A stretch of 15,951 nt of DNA from Isohypsibius dastychi (Eukaryota > Tardigrada > Eutardigrada > Parachela > Isohypsibiidae): assembly GCA_034696485.1 (NCBI GenBank), contig JAQIWT010000710.1:1-15951 (forward strand), in the 5' to 3' direction. Each line of letters opens with the position of its first letter. The first letter of the stretch is position 1. A program made the translations under genes and the position numbers. Below are positions 1-8,605 of the stretch, piece by piece. The notes under the pieces were generated by a model that searched no databases, was not told the origin of the DNA, and saw nothing but the letters and a program-made list of their open reading frames with translations.

Positions 1-29
1 CGTTCAGAAGTGTCTTACTAAAAATAATT

Positions 30-45
30 GGGGGGACAATATGAC
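30..45 (+). repeat. Left terminal inverted repeat
   Basis: GGGGGGACAATATGAC pairs perfectly with 1879-1894. Its inner end overlaps the short palindrome at 41-62, so the terminus carries a subterminal hairpin that the right end lacks. Confidence 0.55.
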
Positions 46-62
46 TGCCCCGAGGCAGTCAT
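41..62. repeat. Perfect 9-bp stem hairpin at the left repeat
   Basis: ATGACTGCC (41-49), a four-base loop CCGA, then GGCAGTCAT (54-62). The stem is perfect and shares five bases (ATGAC) with the left terminal repeat. Subterminal palindromes of this type are common in DNA transposon ends. The equivalent right-end position reads CGGACTGTCAT and is not palindromic. Confidence 0.6.
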
Positions 63-462
63 AACAAAAAGCCCTAGCGTTTTTGGGTATATTTGACAGG
101 GACAATTCCAAAAATGCTTCTTTGAGCCATGGCAGACAAATCAGTCTGTGAAATATATGTTCACAATGAGCGCTGATATGATGAAGGAACACGTTTTCTC
201 TTACCCGTTTCTGAGAAATACATCGGCGATAGATTTCGTTGACGTCATTCCTTCGGGCTGGCAATGAGTGGAATCATCCCGATTTTTATGATAGTTTTAT
301 GGAAACTCTAAATCTCACAAAATGAGCTAACTGAAGCATGTTTTAGGCCGATGTTGAATTTACTAGAAGACGTCATTGACCTAACTAACCAGCCTGCAAA
401 TTATCCTTTTGATCAGTAGAAGATCAGAGCTAATTGTTTGAATTTCAAGAGCGCTTCTTTCG

Positions 463-489
463 GCTAGCGGAGTGGTTAAGAGTTCGAGC
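463..489 (+). other. tRNA-like promoter motif, possible SINE scrap
   Basis: GCTAGCGGAGTGGTTAAGAG resembles the D-arm/A-box region of leucine or serine tRNAs (TGGCYGAGTGGTTAAGG). It is followed directly by GTTCGAGCA, which resembles the start of a B box. The two boxes are far too close for a tRNA and no cloverleaf can be drawn. If it is real, it is a collapsed tRNA-derived SINE or a chance match. The rest of 270-860 contains nothing else I recognise. Confidence 0.15.
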
Positions 490-865
490 AGATATAGGCC
501 GGCAGAGGGCCACACCAAACGAGGTGGACACCACGTTCATTATTGTTGCCTTGCTTCACAATCGATTAACCGATAGACCGGATTTGGATCGCGGATGCGG
601 AATTAAACTATTGGATATTGTCCAATTGGGAGACTCCTGTGTTAATTCGATAGAGAATGCAGAACGCCACGTTCCCGGAGAACATTGAATGGGCCGTTTG
701 CATGGTTCGTAAATTATTTCACTCTGAAAATTTTTATTTGAATGTTGAAAAAAACTTATTGCCGGGTAAAAATTACCAACGTCGGGAATCAAGTATTAAT
801 TTCAACTCACAGAGTGAGCTGTAAATACCTATGATCAGAGAATATTAAAGAGTTTAGTTTGACGC

Positions 866-1285
866 TCAAAGGTTTTTTGGTTTGCGTCCGCAAAAGGTAA
901 ACGGATCATCGCGCGCACAATGCGAGTTCACATTCAAATTGAATGAACTTTCAACTATTGGTGTTTTCAATACAGATATGGAAAACATGTCCACCATGCG
1001 CACCATCCGGTTTTCCCCGGACACCACAGAACCGATTCCCTGTTGTCTTTGAGTAACACAAGTATGATTAGTTGGAAATAACTGTCGGAGAGTAGTCGAC
1101 AGCAAAGCTCGGTGATACGATTTCTTTTTAAATACCAAGTCAACAAGTAACCATCTTGTATTTCCCGGAGTCCATGTTAGAGCCCAGGCTATAAACTTCG
1201 TTCGTGAATAACTTTCGTGCAGTAACAATGGCAAACCTAAGCTGAAAATTTCATGACTCTCTAAACACCACCCTCGATTTTTCAC
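866..1285 (-). other. Unrecognised open frame inside the TIR-bounded segment
   Basis: A 139-codon frame on the minus strand, the longest within the candidate DNA transposon. The deduced protein is basic in its central part (a stretch reading VFKKKSYHRALLSTTLRQ) and has no domain I can name. It has no transmembrane segment or clear repeat. Frames of this length occur by chance in 2 kb, so it may be non-coding. Its position inside the inverted repeats makes a transposase remnant the obvious hypothesis, but no catalytic motif supports that. Confidence 0.15.
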
Positions 1286-1878
1286 CGCCTAAAAGATCTT
1301 CGCCAATAGAGTCTAGGAGCTTGTGGTTTTTAGACAATCGCTTTAAATCCTAAAGGAACTTTTCGTGAATACTGAATTCCGTATGAAACAGGTTGTTCAG
1401 TGCAAGTGCAGAACATCGAGGGCTTTTGCAGGCACACACTGTGTGATCTGGATAGAAAGAAAGTGGTGACTATGGTTTTGGTTTGTTGGAACCCAACTTC
1501 CAATTTGGTGTTTTGTAGAAAGTTCGGTTATCGACGCATTTTTCCCGTTCGCTGGTTTGAGGATTTGAGGTGTTTCCCTAAACGGCTGACTTGAGAAGTT
1601 TGGGCGCATCGACTTTTTGTCTCGTGCCTTGTAACCTTAATGAATGTTTTTTGAGGGGCCACATAAACTTCAAATGATTATCCATATTGTTGATGCAGCC
1701 TGGAACAAAAGATGGCTGCCACCTTGCTTTCACTTCAACCGTGCTAGGTTTTGGATCTCCTCTGCAAACTACTTGTTACTTTATGGAAATGACTAGCGTT
1801 GCTAATTTTTGAACGGTATTTAATCTAACAAGACTCGCAAGAAGTGTGGTGGCCCACTTCTTTCGATATGCCCGGACT
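1286..1878. other. No recognisable gene
   Basis: The stretch between the 866-1285 frame and the right inverted repeat has only short open frames, including an overlapping pair on opposite strands near 1400-1600, with no domain. I see no repeat, RNA gene or regulatory site that I can support. Confidence 0.4.
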
Positions 1879-1894
1879 GTCATATTGTCCCCCC
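1879..1894 (-). repeat. Right terminal inverted repeat
   Basis: GTCATATTGTCCCCCC is the exact reverse complement of 30-45. One further C follows at 1895. Outside it the sequence continues CTCACCAAGATTAC with no repeat of the left flank. Confidence 0.55.
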
Positions 1895-2027
1895 CTCACC
1901 AAGATTACTTTTTGCTTGATCATCATTGAAGACTCTTGATGATCGTTATTTTTCCGCCGGGAAATTTGCATGAAAACACATTGAAAACAGAATTTTGAAG
2001 TTTTATTGCTTTTATTACAGGAGTGTG

Positions 2028-2056
2028 GGTTAGGGCACAGTATAGTATAGTATAGT
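2028..2056 (+). repeat. Left copy of GGTTARGGCACAGTA repeat plus AGTAT microsatellite
   Basis: GGTTAGGGCACAGTA (2028-2042) recurs with one mismatch at 4896-4910, on the far side of the retrotransposon coding region. It runs into a short pentanucleotide tract, about three units of ATAGT, ending near 2056. The pair could be a target-site duplication, a pre-existing satellite unit split by the insertion, or element-internal sequence. Immediately upstream, TTTTATTGCTTTTATTACAG (2001-2020) has the look of a polypyrimidine tract with a splice acceptor, but no exon supports that. Confidence 0.4.
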
Positions 2057-2068
2057 ACACCATACTAA

Positions 2069-4658
2069 GATAAAGTTCCAAAGGGAGCAAGAACATCCGT
2101 TGCTGACCTGTTCTCCAATGTCATCAACGACTGTGTAAAAAATAACGTCTTCCGGTCCTGGAGTCGTCTCCTCTTATTCTCATACACATCAATCCCTCTC
2201 CCTGCAAAGGACGGTCAAAGTCTTACTTCTGCCATTAAGAAAGGCTTGATCAGAACTGAAGCAGTTGTGGGGAAGCTGAAACCTCCAAGAACGGAATCCA
2301 CCTCTGACGACTCACTCCGAAAAGCCTTCGAGAGAAAGATGATGGAGGCTGATATCAGTGGTGCCGTTCGTTTGCTGGCCTCTGAAGATGCTGTCGCCGC
2401 AGTCACGATCGAGACTCTTGAAGCTCTGGAAGGAAAACATCCACCGGAGCCGCCGGACATTCTGTTTCCCGCAAATCCATATCCACAAGTTATCGTACCG
2501 GAAGTGTTCAAGAATGAAGTATTTGCGGCGCTCAAGTCTTTTCCAAATGGCTCATCAGGGAGAATTGATGGTTTACGATCGCAACACCTGAAGGACCCAG
2601 TTGACTCCATGCGGGATGAATCATCGGATCGTTTGTGTACATCACTGGCTGCTCTGATCACCATCATGATAAGAGGAGAAGTGGTGGAAGAAGTATGTGC
2701 GATTTTGTATGGGGCGACCCTCACGGCATTGTCGAAGAAGAGTGGAGGAATTCGCCTAATTGCTGTTGGCAATACCATACGCCGCCTTGCAGGAAAAATT
2801 GTCAGTCGCCAAAATCGTCAGTGTAATGGACAAGACTGGCAAATCTTTCCGCCCAATACAACTCGGATTTGGAACAAAAGGAGGTGCGGAAGCGGCTGTC
2901 CATGCTACTCGCAGTGTTATTGCCTCTGCAACCTCCATCATCGCTCTCGTGAAACTGGACTTTAAGAACGCCTTCAACTCCATACGCCGCGACCGCATGT
3001 TGGAAGCCATGAAAACAAGCATCCCAGAGTATTTCTCCATGATTTCCCAGATGTACCGTAAATCGTCGCACTTGTTCTTTGGTGACTATCTTTTGGAATC
3101 GGCAGCTGGCGTTCACCAAGGGGACCCACTCGGACTGCTGTTATTCTGCATCGTGATACGACGTTTAACCGAAAGCCTCAGATCGAATTTCAATTGCTGG
3201 TACTTGGATGATGGAACTATTTGTGACGAACCAGAAACTGTCATCCGTGACCTTCAGCTGGTGATTGAGGAGGGCACCAAGGTTGGACTCGAACTTAACA
3301 GTTCGAAATCTGAGCTTCTCATATTTGGTTGAACCCAGGGAGACGCTGTAGCTCTGGTTAGAAGTGTTTTACCGGATATTTCTGTTCCAGCCAAATCAGC
3401 TTGGGCTCTACTTGGCGCGCCTTTAATCGACGAAGCTATTCCGACTTCTATGGAAGAGAAAACTGGACAGGTTAAAGTTTTGACAACTCGACTGGAACTG
3501 CTTTCTGCCCACCAAGCTCTCTTCATCCTCAAGAATTGCCTTAGCCTTCCGAAACTCCTTTATGTGCTCAGAACATGTCCAGCCTACCGCTTCGACCAGC
3601 ACCCTGCAAAATTCGATGAAGTGATCCGTTTATTTCTTTCCAGAATCACCAACACGCAGAACAAAGACGCAGCCCGGGCCCAAGCATCATTGCCGGTCAA
3701 GAAAGGTGGCATCGGAATCAGACGCGCCGGAGAAATCGCTTTCCCAGCCTTTTTGGCTTCCATTTTCTCCGTTCGCGACTTGATTTTGCAGATGCTATCG
3801 GACTTCGAAATGGACTCTGTCGCTTCAGGACCGGAACTGATCTGGAAAACTTTGTCCAGGGCGGATGTGCCGAGTGCAGAGAGAAAAGGTCATCAGTGCA
3901 ACTGGGATACGCCTTTGGTGAAAGTGCGCCATGATCTCATGATTGAAGTTGCCCAACTCACCGAAAAAGCACGTCTCCTCGCCGTATCAACCCGCGAATC
4001 CGGGTGTTGGCTGAACGCTCTTCCGATTGCCACTGTCGGCAACTGGTTGGATGATGACTGCCTTCGGATATCGGTTGGTTTGCGTCTCGGAACGAAGCTA
4101 TGTGAGCCTCACACTTGTCGATGCGGCACGGATGTAGATGAGTCTGGGAGACACGGTCTCTCCTGCAATTTCAGCGCTGGAAGACATATGCGTCATAGTG
4201 CACTGAATGGAGCGGTGAAACGAGCTTTGGCGACCGCGGACATCCAGTCTGTTCTCGAACCACCGGGTCTGGACCGTGGGGATGGAAAGCGGCCAGACGG
4301 TATGACTTTTATCCCATGGAGCCAGGGCAAGGCACTTATCTGGGACGTCACAGTGGTGGATACATTAGCCCAGTCCTACGTCATTGGATCCAGTACGTCC
4401 GTCAGTTTTGCGGCTGATTTGGCCGAGCGGAAATAGGAGGAGAAATATCGAGATCTTCAAAGCCGATTTCTTTTCAGCCCTCTAGGATTCGAAACCTTTG
4501 GATCATGGGGAGCTCGCGCCATTTCTCTCATTACAAAGATCGGTGGGAAAGTCACGGAAAAAACCGGGGAGAAACGGTCTTTAGAATTTTTTACGACAAA
4601 AGATTTGTTTGGAAATACAGCGGGGAAATGCAGCCTCTGTTCTCGGCTCCCTTCCTGA
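2069..4658 (+). pseudogene. Non-LTR retrotransposon pol: reverse transcriptase plus C-terminal restriction-like endonuclease (R2-like layout)
   Basis: This region encodes a protein that would reverse-transcribe its RNA at a nicked target. Homology starts right after a stop at 2066-2068 with DKVPKGAR, typical of the start of the conserved region in this metazoan group, so the N-terminal DNA-binding part is missing. A frame from about 2096 to 2800 carries an IRLIAVGNTIRRLAGK motif. After a frame change at about 2790-2815 the RT core continues with LGFGTKGGAEA, motif A LVKLDFKNAFN (2949 on), motif B GVHQGDPLG (3108 on) and motif C YLDD (3201-3212). The catalytic aspartates are intact. A TGA at 3330-3332 interrupts the thumb region. 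Farther on come a Cys/His knuckle (HTCRCG near 4111, then HGLSC) and the endonuclease motif RPDG (4290-4301) with WDVT (4341-4352). A TAG at 4434-4436 precedes the usual tail (FETFGSWGARA, TGEKRS), still in frame to 4658. No APE endonuclease domain is present upstream. The order RT, knuckle, PD-(D/E)XK matches R2-group elements; the exact clade is uncertain. Confidence 0.88.
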
Positions 4659-5060
4659 GTCAAAACCTTTTCCAGATATTTTTACTGTTCTAAACTGGAA
4701 GGCTGTCATGTAACTGCTTCCTGTTGTTGATATCAGACCATTACTATCATCCGCGTGATACCTTTAATTGAATTTCGAGTCTTCAAAGAAAACAGAGCAA
4801 TATTTAAAAAAAAAAGAGTGTACTGTATGATTGCGTAATCTTATAGTTTAATTTTTTTTGTATTATTGTTTCATTGTTTTTAGCACAGTGAGGTCGGTTA
4901 AGGCACAGTACAGCAAAATATATTCTACTAAAAAATAATTATTATATAGTATTATAGTATACTACAGTAGGTACTATATCACTTATAGAATACTGTTTCA
5001 TATTATATATTGCACAGTGTACTATAAAAATTATTATATGAGTATAAATATAGTAATTTC
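4659..5060. other. AT-rich 3' flank of the non-LTR element
   Basis: After the pol tail there is no coding frame. The DNA is strongly AT-rich, with an A-run at 4807-4816, a T-run near 4852-4859 and many TATAGTA-like words between 4920 and 5055. It probably contains the element's 3' UTR followed by simple-sequence DNA. The exact 3' end of the retrotransposon cannot be fixed because no clean poly(A) tail next to a duplicated target is visible. Confidence 0.45.
4896..4910 (+). repeat. Right copy of GGTTARGGCACAGTA repeat
   Basis: GGTTAAGGCACAGTA matches 2028-2042 at 14 of 15 positions. A weaker third relative, GGCTGGGGCACAGA, begins at 5104. The left and right copies are both followed by TATAGTA-rich sequence, so the similarity may extend beyond the core. 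Confidence 0.4.
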
Positions 5061-5133
5061 ATTATTGTGCCATCTTTTAGTAGTTTTCATATCCATCGGC
5101 GTCGGCTGGGGCACAGATGTTATGCGTTCATAG

Positions 5134-5177
5134 CCCCCCCCCCTCGGGAGGGGGGGGGGGGTTGGGGGGAGGAGGGG
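5134..5177. repeat. C-tract/G-tract palindrome with G-quadruplex potential
   Basis: A run of ten C (5134-5143) is followed by TCGGGA, then twelve G (5150-5161) and further G-runs to about 5177 (TTGGGGGGAGGAGGGGGG). The C and G runs can pair as a hairpin, and the G-rich part has at least four runs of three or more G. Such tracts are also prone to length errors in assembly, so the exact counts should be treated with caution. Confidence 0.7.
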
Positions 5178-5198
5178 GGACAAAGACAATTTGATTTC

Positions 5199-5535
5199 AT
5201 GAACAACCCGAAAGCGCCCAAGCATGAACCGGTTCAGCCAACCCGTGATACCGAACGAAAACAGGAACTGCAAGAAGAGAGACTCAGTAATTCAGCACCA
5301 AACGTAAATTCGGCGGCAAATTCAGGAAACATCCTTGCTGACATCATTGACGATGAGCAAGCTGTTCAGAAAGGAACTCCTAAAGATGAGTCGAACCTCC
5401 AAGCGATTCGGTTCTGTTTCAGCAATGAGAGAATATCCTGGAGAACTGTACGGCAGGAAGGGTCAAATTAAGGTTCTTAAGTACGTCGAAAGAGAGTTCG
5501 ATCGTCGGAAGATTGATCAAGAATGTCACAAGTGA
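5199..5535 (+). other. Unidentified possible coding fragment
   Basis: Two overlapping forward frames cover this stretch. One runs from an ATG at 5199 to a stop near 5471 and is hydrophilic, charged and Asn/Gln/Glu-rich. The other runs from about 5335 to 5535 and is basic, with segments such as GELYGRKGQIKVLKYVER. The codon texture looks less random than in neighbouring DNA, and a frame change near 5430 would join them, but I recognise no domain. It precedes gypsy integrase remains on the same strand and could be part of that or an older element. No promoter or splice structure supports a host gene. Confidence 0.25.
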
Positions 5536-5680
5536 GTTCAAGGGTCAAAGCAAGCAAGCTCGTGACAATAAAACATTTCTATTTGAAGAAAAACTAATCA
5601 AAGAAGACGTGACCAAATGGTCAGTGCTGTTCGTTCAAAGTTGTGCTGGAAATCCATGCGTGGCGACATAGTCCGCTATG

Positions 5681-5835
5681 TACTCCGTTCTCGGGATCAA
5701 CTTCACCACCTTTTCGCTGTATCGATCGGCACCACACAAACTATGCGTAAGCCCCGGGTGCACCCTCCAACTGCGCACTTGGTGAGCCAATTGGCCCAGC
5801 GAAAAGGTGGTGCAGTTGATCCCGAGAACGGAGTA
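5681..5835. mobile_element. TA-flanked foldback MITE-like element 1
   Basis: Two 39-base arms, 5681-5719 and 5797-5835, are inverted copies with a single mismatch, separated by a 77-base spacer. Both arms have TA at their outer ends, so the element can be read as 5683-5833 flanked by a duplicated TA dinucleotide. That is the target preference of Tc1/mariner-type transposases. It begins CTCCGTTCTCGGGATCAACT. It has no coding capacity. The near-identity of the arms suggests recent origin or gene conversion between arms. A six-base stem (ACATAG/CTATGT, 5666-5681) abuts the left arm. Confidence 0.75.
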
Positions 5836-5924
5836 AGTCACAGTTGCACTGATGATGAAATGTATGAACAAACGAATTTTCCAGATGAAAAGTGAATGTG
5901 GAGATAGAATGGGGATGTGAATAA

Positions 5925-6135
5925 GGATGTGAAGTTAGTTGTTGTGCCGGGCTGGCTTTGCTGAGACCCCGGGCAGAACTCACCTGAATTCGCATCAAAT
6001 CTAAAGCCTGGGATATGGTCTCAATGGATCTCACCGAAATGCCCGTTTAGTAGTGACGGTAATCGATACATACTGACATTAATCTGTTTCTACACAAAGT
6101 GGTCAGAGGCTGTGGCAGTTTCATCTGAAAGTGGC
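5925..6135 (+). pseudogene. Ty3/gypsy integrase fragment (N-terminal part of catalytic core)
   Basis: Integrase inserts retroelement cDNA into host DNA. In one forward frame the segment ending near 6048 reads KAWDMVSMDLTEMPV, which matches the start of the gypsy integrase core, including the first catalytic aspartate in the DLT context. After three stops and a frame change, 6055-6130 reads GNRYILTLICFYTKWSEAVA, the next conserved block. Upstream, CCAGLA followed by RAELT-stop-IRIKSK fits the linker after the zinc-binding region. The match ends near 6135, so the second and third catalytic residues are absent from this copy. Because the integrase at 9914 covers the overlapping block again, this is a separate copy rather than an upstream exon of that element. 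Confidence 0.65.
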
Positions 6136-6201
6136 CCGAACGCTTGCGTCGGCGATCCATCCAACTTATCTTAAACTGGATGCCCTGCATCGCATCTTAA
6201 C

Positions 6202-6519
6202 TGTGTCAGAGCACGTTACGTAACCAGCTGTTGCAACCCACTCAAGGATTACAACACAATGTAATCAGCCGGATATGACACTTCTGTGGAGCACCACATC
6301 CGGCCACTTTGCATCTATCTAAGTGGTAATTAATACCACATTGCATTCACGTGTCACATTATGCTTATGGTTTACTCCCTATTTAATCACCAGTTCATGC
6401 ACTCTCGGTATTAATCTTGTTCTTTGGTTCAGTCTGATAAACAATTTTCTCCCCCGATCCGTGACATTCAGTATCCGTACTTTAGGTCTTTAAGCGAACA
6501 CTTGGGAGAGACCTACTGA
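6202..6519 (+). repeat. Possible 5' LTR of a Ty3/gypsy element
   Basis: The non-coding stretch between the integrase fragment and gag starts with TGTGTCAGAGCACGTTACG, a style common at gypsy LTR starts. It contains a TATTTAATC box-like word near 6380 followed by GGTTCAGTCTGATAAACAAT, resembling an LTR promoter/R region, and ends just before a primer-binding-like site. No second copy was found downstream in this window, so LTR identity cannot be confirmed here and the boundaries are estimates. Confidence 0.35.
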
Positions 6520-6540
6520 ATTGGTGCAGAAACAGTGTCC
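6520..6540 (+). promoter_or_regulatory. Possible tRNA primer-binding site
   Basis: TTGGTGCAGAAAC begins at 6521. Retroelement primer-binding sites complementary to a tRNA 3' end start with TGG, and LTR elements with TTGGTGCNGAAAC-type sites are common. It sits between the LTR-like stretch and the gag remains, as expected. The matching tRNA was not identified. Confidence 0.35.
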
Positions 6541-6629
6541 TTCTAGGAGCATATCTTCTTCGTCAGGAAACCAGTGACTTGGTTGTGCACGACCTGTGAG
6601 GAACACCGGAACTCAGATACGCGCGGTAA

Positions 6630-7652
6630 ATGATCTTGACTCTCAAGTCAAATGTCAGCAACTTTCCCGGAAGGACGAACGAATCGTCACATACCCCAAA
6701 CGAGTGGAATAGTACTTTGCGTTCAGGTGGGATACAAGAAAACAACATGTCGCCCTCAACAGGTGGTAAACCGACAACAAACACTGGTCCTACATTCGTC
6801 AATCGTCCTACAGTGGACAGCGGACCGGAGGTAGGCAACAAGGATCTCAGCTGCAACTCAGCGCAATTCAACTGGAAGATGCGTTCATTGCGGCCTTGAA
6901 AAAAAGTGGGACCTGCGGCAGCGCACCTGCTTTACTTCTCCAGCAATGCGGACGGAGATTTTGGAATAATCATCCGTGAAGCGGAAACAATGAATGCGGC
7001 CAATGAGTGGACCAGTGCGCAACTCTTGGCCTGACGATCGGGCAAACCGAAATGACAGGCTCGAGCATGGTATTATCGGTGCATCTTGGGAGTGCCTGTA
7101 TTTATCACATTGGACGACATGAAAACGGAAAAGGTCAAAGCTCTCCGTCCGCCGGGAAACCCAGAAAGTAAGATTGAGACTTTGACATCTCGGCACATGT
7201 TGCCAGAAGAGTCAGTACATGAGTACTATGCCAACGTGCTCGGCTTGTATGACATTCTCAGAGAACTCGGAAATGGCTATATCGAGAAGAAAATAGCGGA
7301 CAAACTGACACCGGGCTACCGCACTCGATTGACAAGGACGTCGCACTGCTCGATCTTCAAACCCCGGATAATCTTTCATTTAGGCAGGAAAAAAGATCGA
7401 AGCGTAGCAGAAAGACTCCAACAACCAACGGCATCACGAATTTTTAAAGAACAAAAATTACTGCTTGACTTAGCCAAGCCATTGAGACACCTTTACTTAG
7501 ACGAGCGAAACGAACGCTCTCAGAACGGACGCGATCAGAACGGAGAACATGAATCCGGTGGAGAGAAGAATAACACCTCTCCAGGAAAAGATCAACCACC
7601 CAGATGGAACAACAGGGACAATTACTTTCGCTCAAAAGGCCAACGAGGGTAG
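6630..7652 (+). pseudogene. Ty3/gypsy gag (capsid region), broken
   Basis: Gag forms the retroelement particle. A Ser/Thr/Gly/Pro-rich N-terminal stretch (6630-6899) is followed, in shifting frames, by LEDAFIAALKKSG, then AHLLYFSSNADGDFG and ANEWTSAQLLA, the usual position of the capsid helices (the block in which other copies read W...L...L.G.A..WY). The clearest part is the frame 7086-7330: MLPEESVHEYYANVLGL and KLTPGYRTRL, a classical capsid C-terminal pattern (ESV..YY...L.L, then G....YR). Near 7335 the frame changes again. The end is Lys/Arg/Asn-rich (7490-7650), as in nucleocapsid linkers. At least three frameshifts make it non-functional. Confidence 0.6.
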
Positions 7653-7679
7653 TGGCGAAGAAAGTATAATCGGAACCAT

Positions 7680-7985
7680 GTGAAGAACCGCGGGAACTTT
7701 AACTGGTGCGACAACGCAAATGAAGTAAATGCGACAACTGGGCGATATCAGCAGCCCCAGCAGGGGCAGCAAGCAACAACAAGGTGATGCCTCTGTTCAA
7801 ACAACCTCAGGGATTCACCCAAGACCAGCAAAATATGCAAAGACAGGAGTCTCTCAACCAGCCACAGCCGCGCGATCGCCGTTTTCGGGGCAAGACCCAA
7901 GAATCCAAGGAGCACCGGGATCCGACATAAGGTGTTATGACTTCAATAGTCCCTTCAAAAACGTATGTCCGCAGTTGACGAGGGT
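7680..7985 (+). pseudogene. Gag C-terminus with Gln-rich stretch and decayed zinc knuckle
   Basis: A forward frame reads GRYQQPQQGQQATT, and a second frame just after it is also Gln/Pro/Arg-rich (FKQPQGFTQDQQNMQRQ). At 7933-7971 a third frame reads RCYDFNSPFKNVCP, resembling a CCHC nucleocapsid knuckle (C-x2-C-x4-H-x4-C) in which the second Cys is Phe, the His is lost and two positions are deleted. The placement between capsid and protease fits. No intact RNA-binding knuckle remains. Confidence 0.4.
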
Positions 7986-8099
7986 TTTCAATGGCCCTTA
8001 AGCACGCAGAGAGCGTTAAACATTTATGATGTAGGCCTATTCGGTGTCTCCAACCCAGTTTGTCACGGCGGATCAACTGCCTCTTCTCTACATCATCGT

Positions 8100-8340
8100 A
8101 CCACCTGGAGAAAAACAAAACCCAGAAGTAAAGATAGATCTCAAATACGATCTGCCAGTGGTGGCCTTATCAACACACTCGGATTCATTGCTTTGAATGT
8201 TGCAATCTTTGACATCGAGATTGTCTTGCTGTTTGAAGTTTTCGAATACATGCCGACAGGATCGGACCTTATCTTTGGATATTCAGAACTGACGTTGTAT
8301 CTCGCTTGGATGTCTTCCGGTCAGAAGCAACTGGATCAGT
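8100..8340 (+). pseudogene. Decayed retroviral-type aspartic protease
   Basis: In the frame covering 7965-8534, LGFIALNVAIFDIEIVLLFEV followed by GSDLIFGYSEL resembles the C-terminal half of a retropepsin: alternating hydrophobic strands, then the D-hydrophobic-hydrophobic-G pattern near the end of the domain. The active-site D-T/S-G triad is not found in any frame upstream, so the enzyme would be dead. The order gag, protease-like segment, RT start supports the call. Confidence 0.4.
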
Positions 8341-8384
8341 TATTCTTCTTCCAAAGAGAGCAGGCAGAAATCCAGCGACAGCCA

Positions 8385-8605
8385 AACCAGTTCCTAAATT
8401 ATTTTGAGTGTGAGTGTGGCCTCACATTCACCACAAAGTACCGATGGGCAACTCATGCTCATGGATGCAGAGATGTCCCCGCCAACGACCGTAGATTGAA
8501 ATTTAAATGCAAATGTGCAGAGCTCATCGAGTAGAAGCAGGATTACATGAAGCAACTCTATGTCTGTCCGGAAAACAACTGCAAAGTCAGCAAACTGTAT
8601 GCCTG
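8385..8605 (+). other. Zinc-finger-like Cys/His stretch between protease and RT
   Basis: The same frame as the protease remnant continues FECECGLTFTTKYRWATHAH then GC, which resembles a C2H2/C2HC finger (F-x-C..C-G-x-x-F, then H-x3-C) with one residue missing between the first two cysteines. It is followed by FKCKCAEL, which starts like a second finger. After the stop at 8532-8534, another frame from 8547 reads YVCPENNCKVSKLYAC, a possible third C-x4-C start. Gypsy pol normally has no finger here. It may be a captured fragment of a zinc-finger gene or a chance Cys/His cluster in decaying DNA. Confidence 0.3.

Larger units (their letters stand above)
30..1894. mobile_element. Candidate DNA transposon bounded by 16-bp terminal inverted repeats
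   Basis: Bases 30-45 (GGGGGGACAATATGAC) are the exact reverse complement of 1879-1894, and both copies point outward as terminal inverted repeats should. The enclosed 1.87 kb is a plausible size for a degenerate or non-autonomous DNA transposon. No transposase motif (DDE/DDD spacing, HTH, BED finger) could be recognised on either strand. The longest interior open frame is 866-1285 on the minus strand (139 codons, unrecognised). No convincing target-site duplication is visible: the left flank ends in AATAATT and the right flank begins CTCACC. The superfamily is therefore unassigned. A 16-bp perfect match in this arrangement is unlikely by chance, but the G/C homopolymer contributes 6 of the 16 positions. 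Confidence 0.5.

Noticed and set aside
463-489. A tRNA gene starting at the A-box-like motif
   Set aside because: No cloverleaf, and the B-box-like word is only a few bases after the A box. Kept only as a weak SINE hint.
2001-2020. Splice acceptor upstream of the RT region
   Set aside because: The polypyrimidine-CAG pattern is good, but no upstream exon is visible and non-LTR elements are normally intronless.
2027-2035. TTAGGG telomere-like hexamer
   Set aside because: A single unit only, also seen once near 15738. No tandem array.
2215-3119. Long minus-strand open frames opposite the reverse transcriptase
   Set aside because: They are antisense shadows of the RT coding strand, whose motifs are unambiguous on the plus strand.
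5635-6034. Similar-looking peptides (RSRDQLHHLFA) on both strands
   Set aside because: They arise because the two arms of the foldback at 5681-5835 are inverted copies; the shared peptide is not evidence for a gene.
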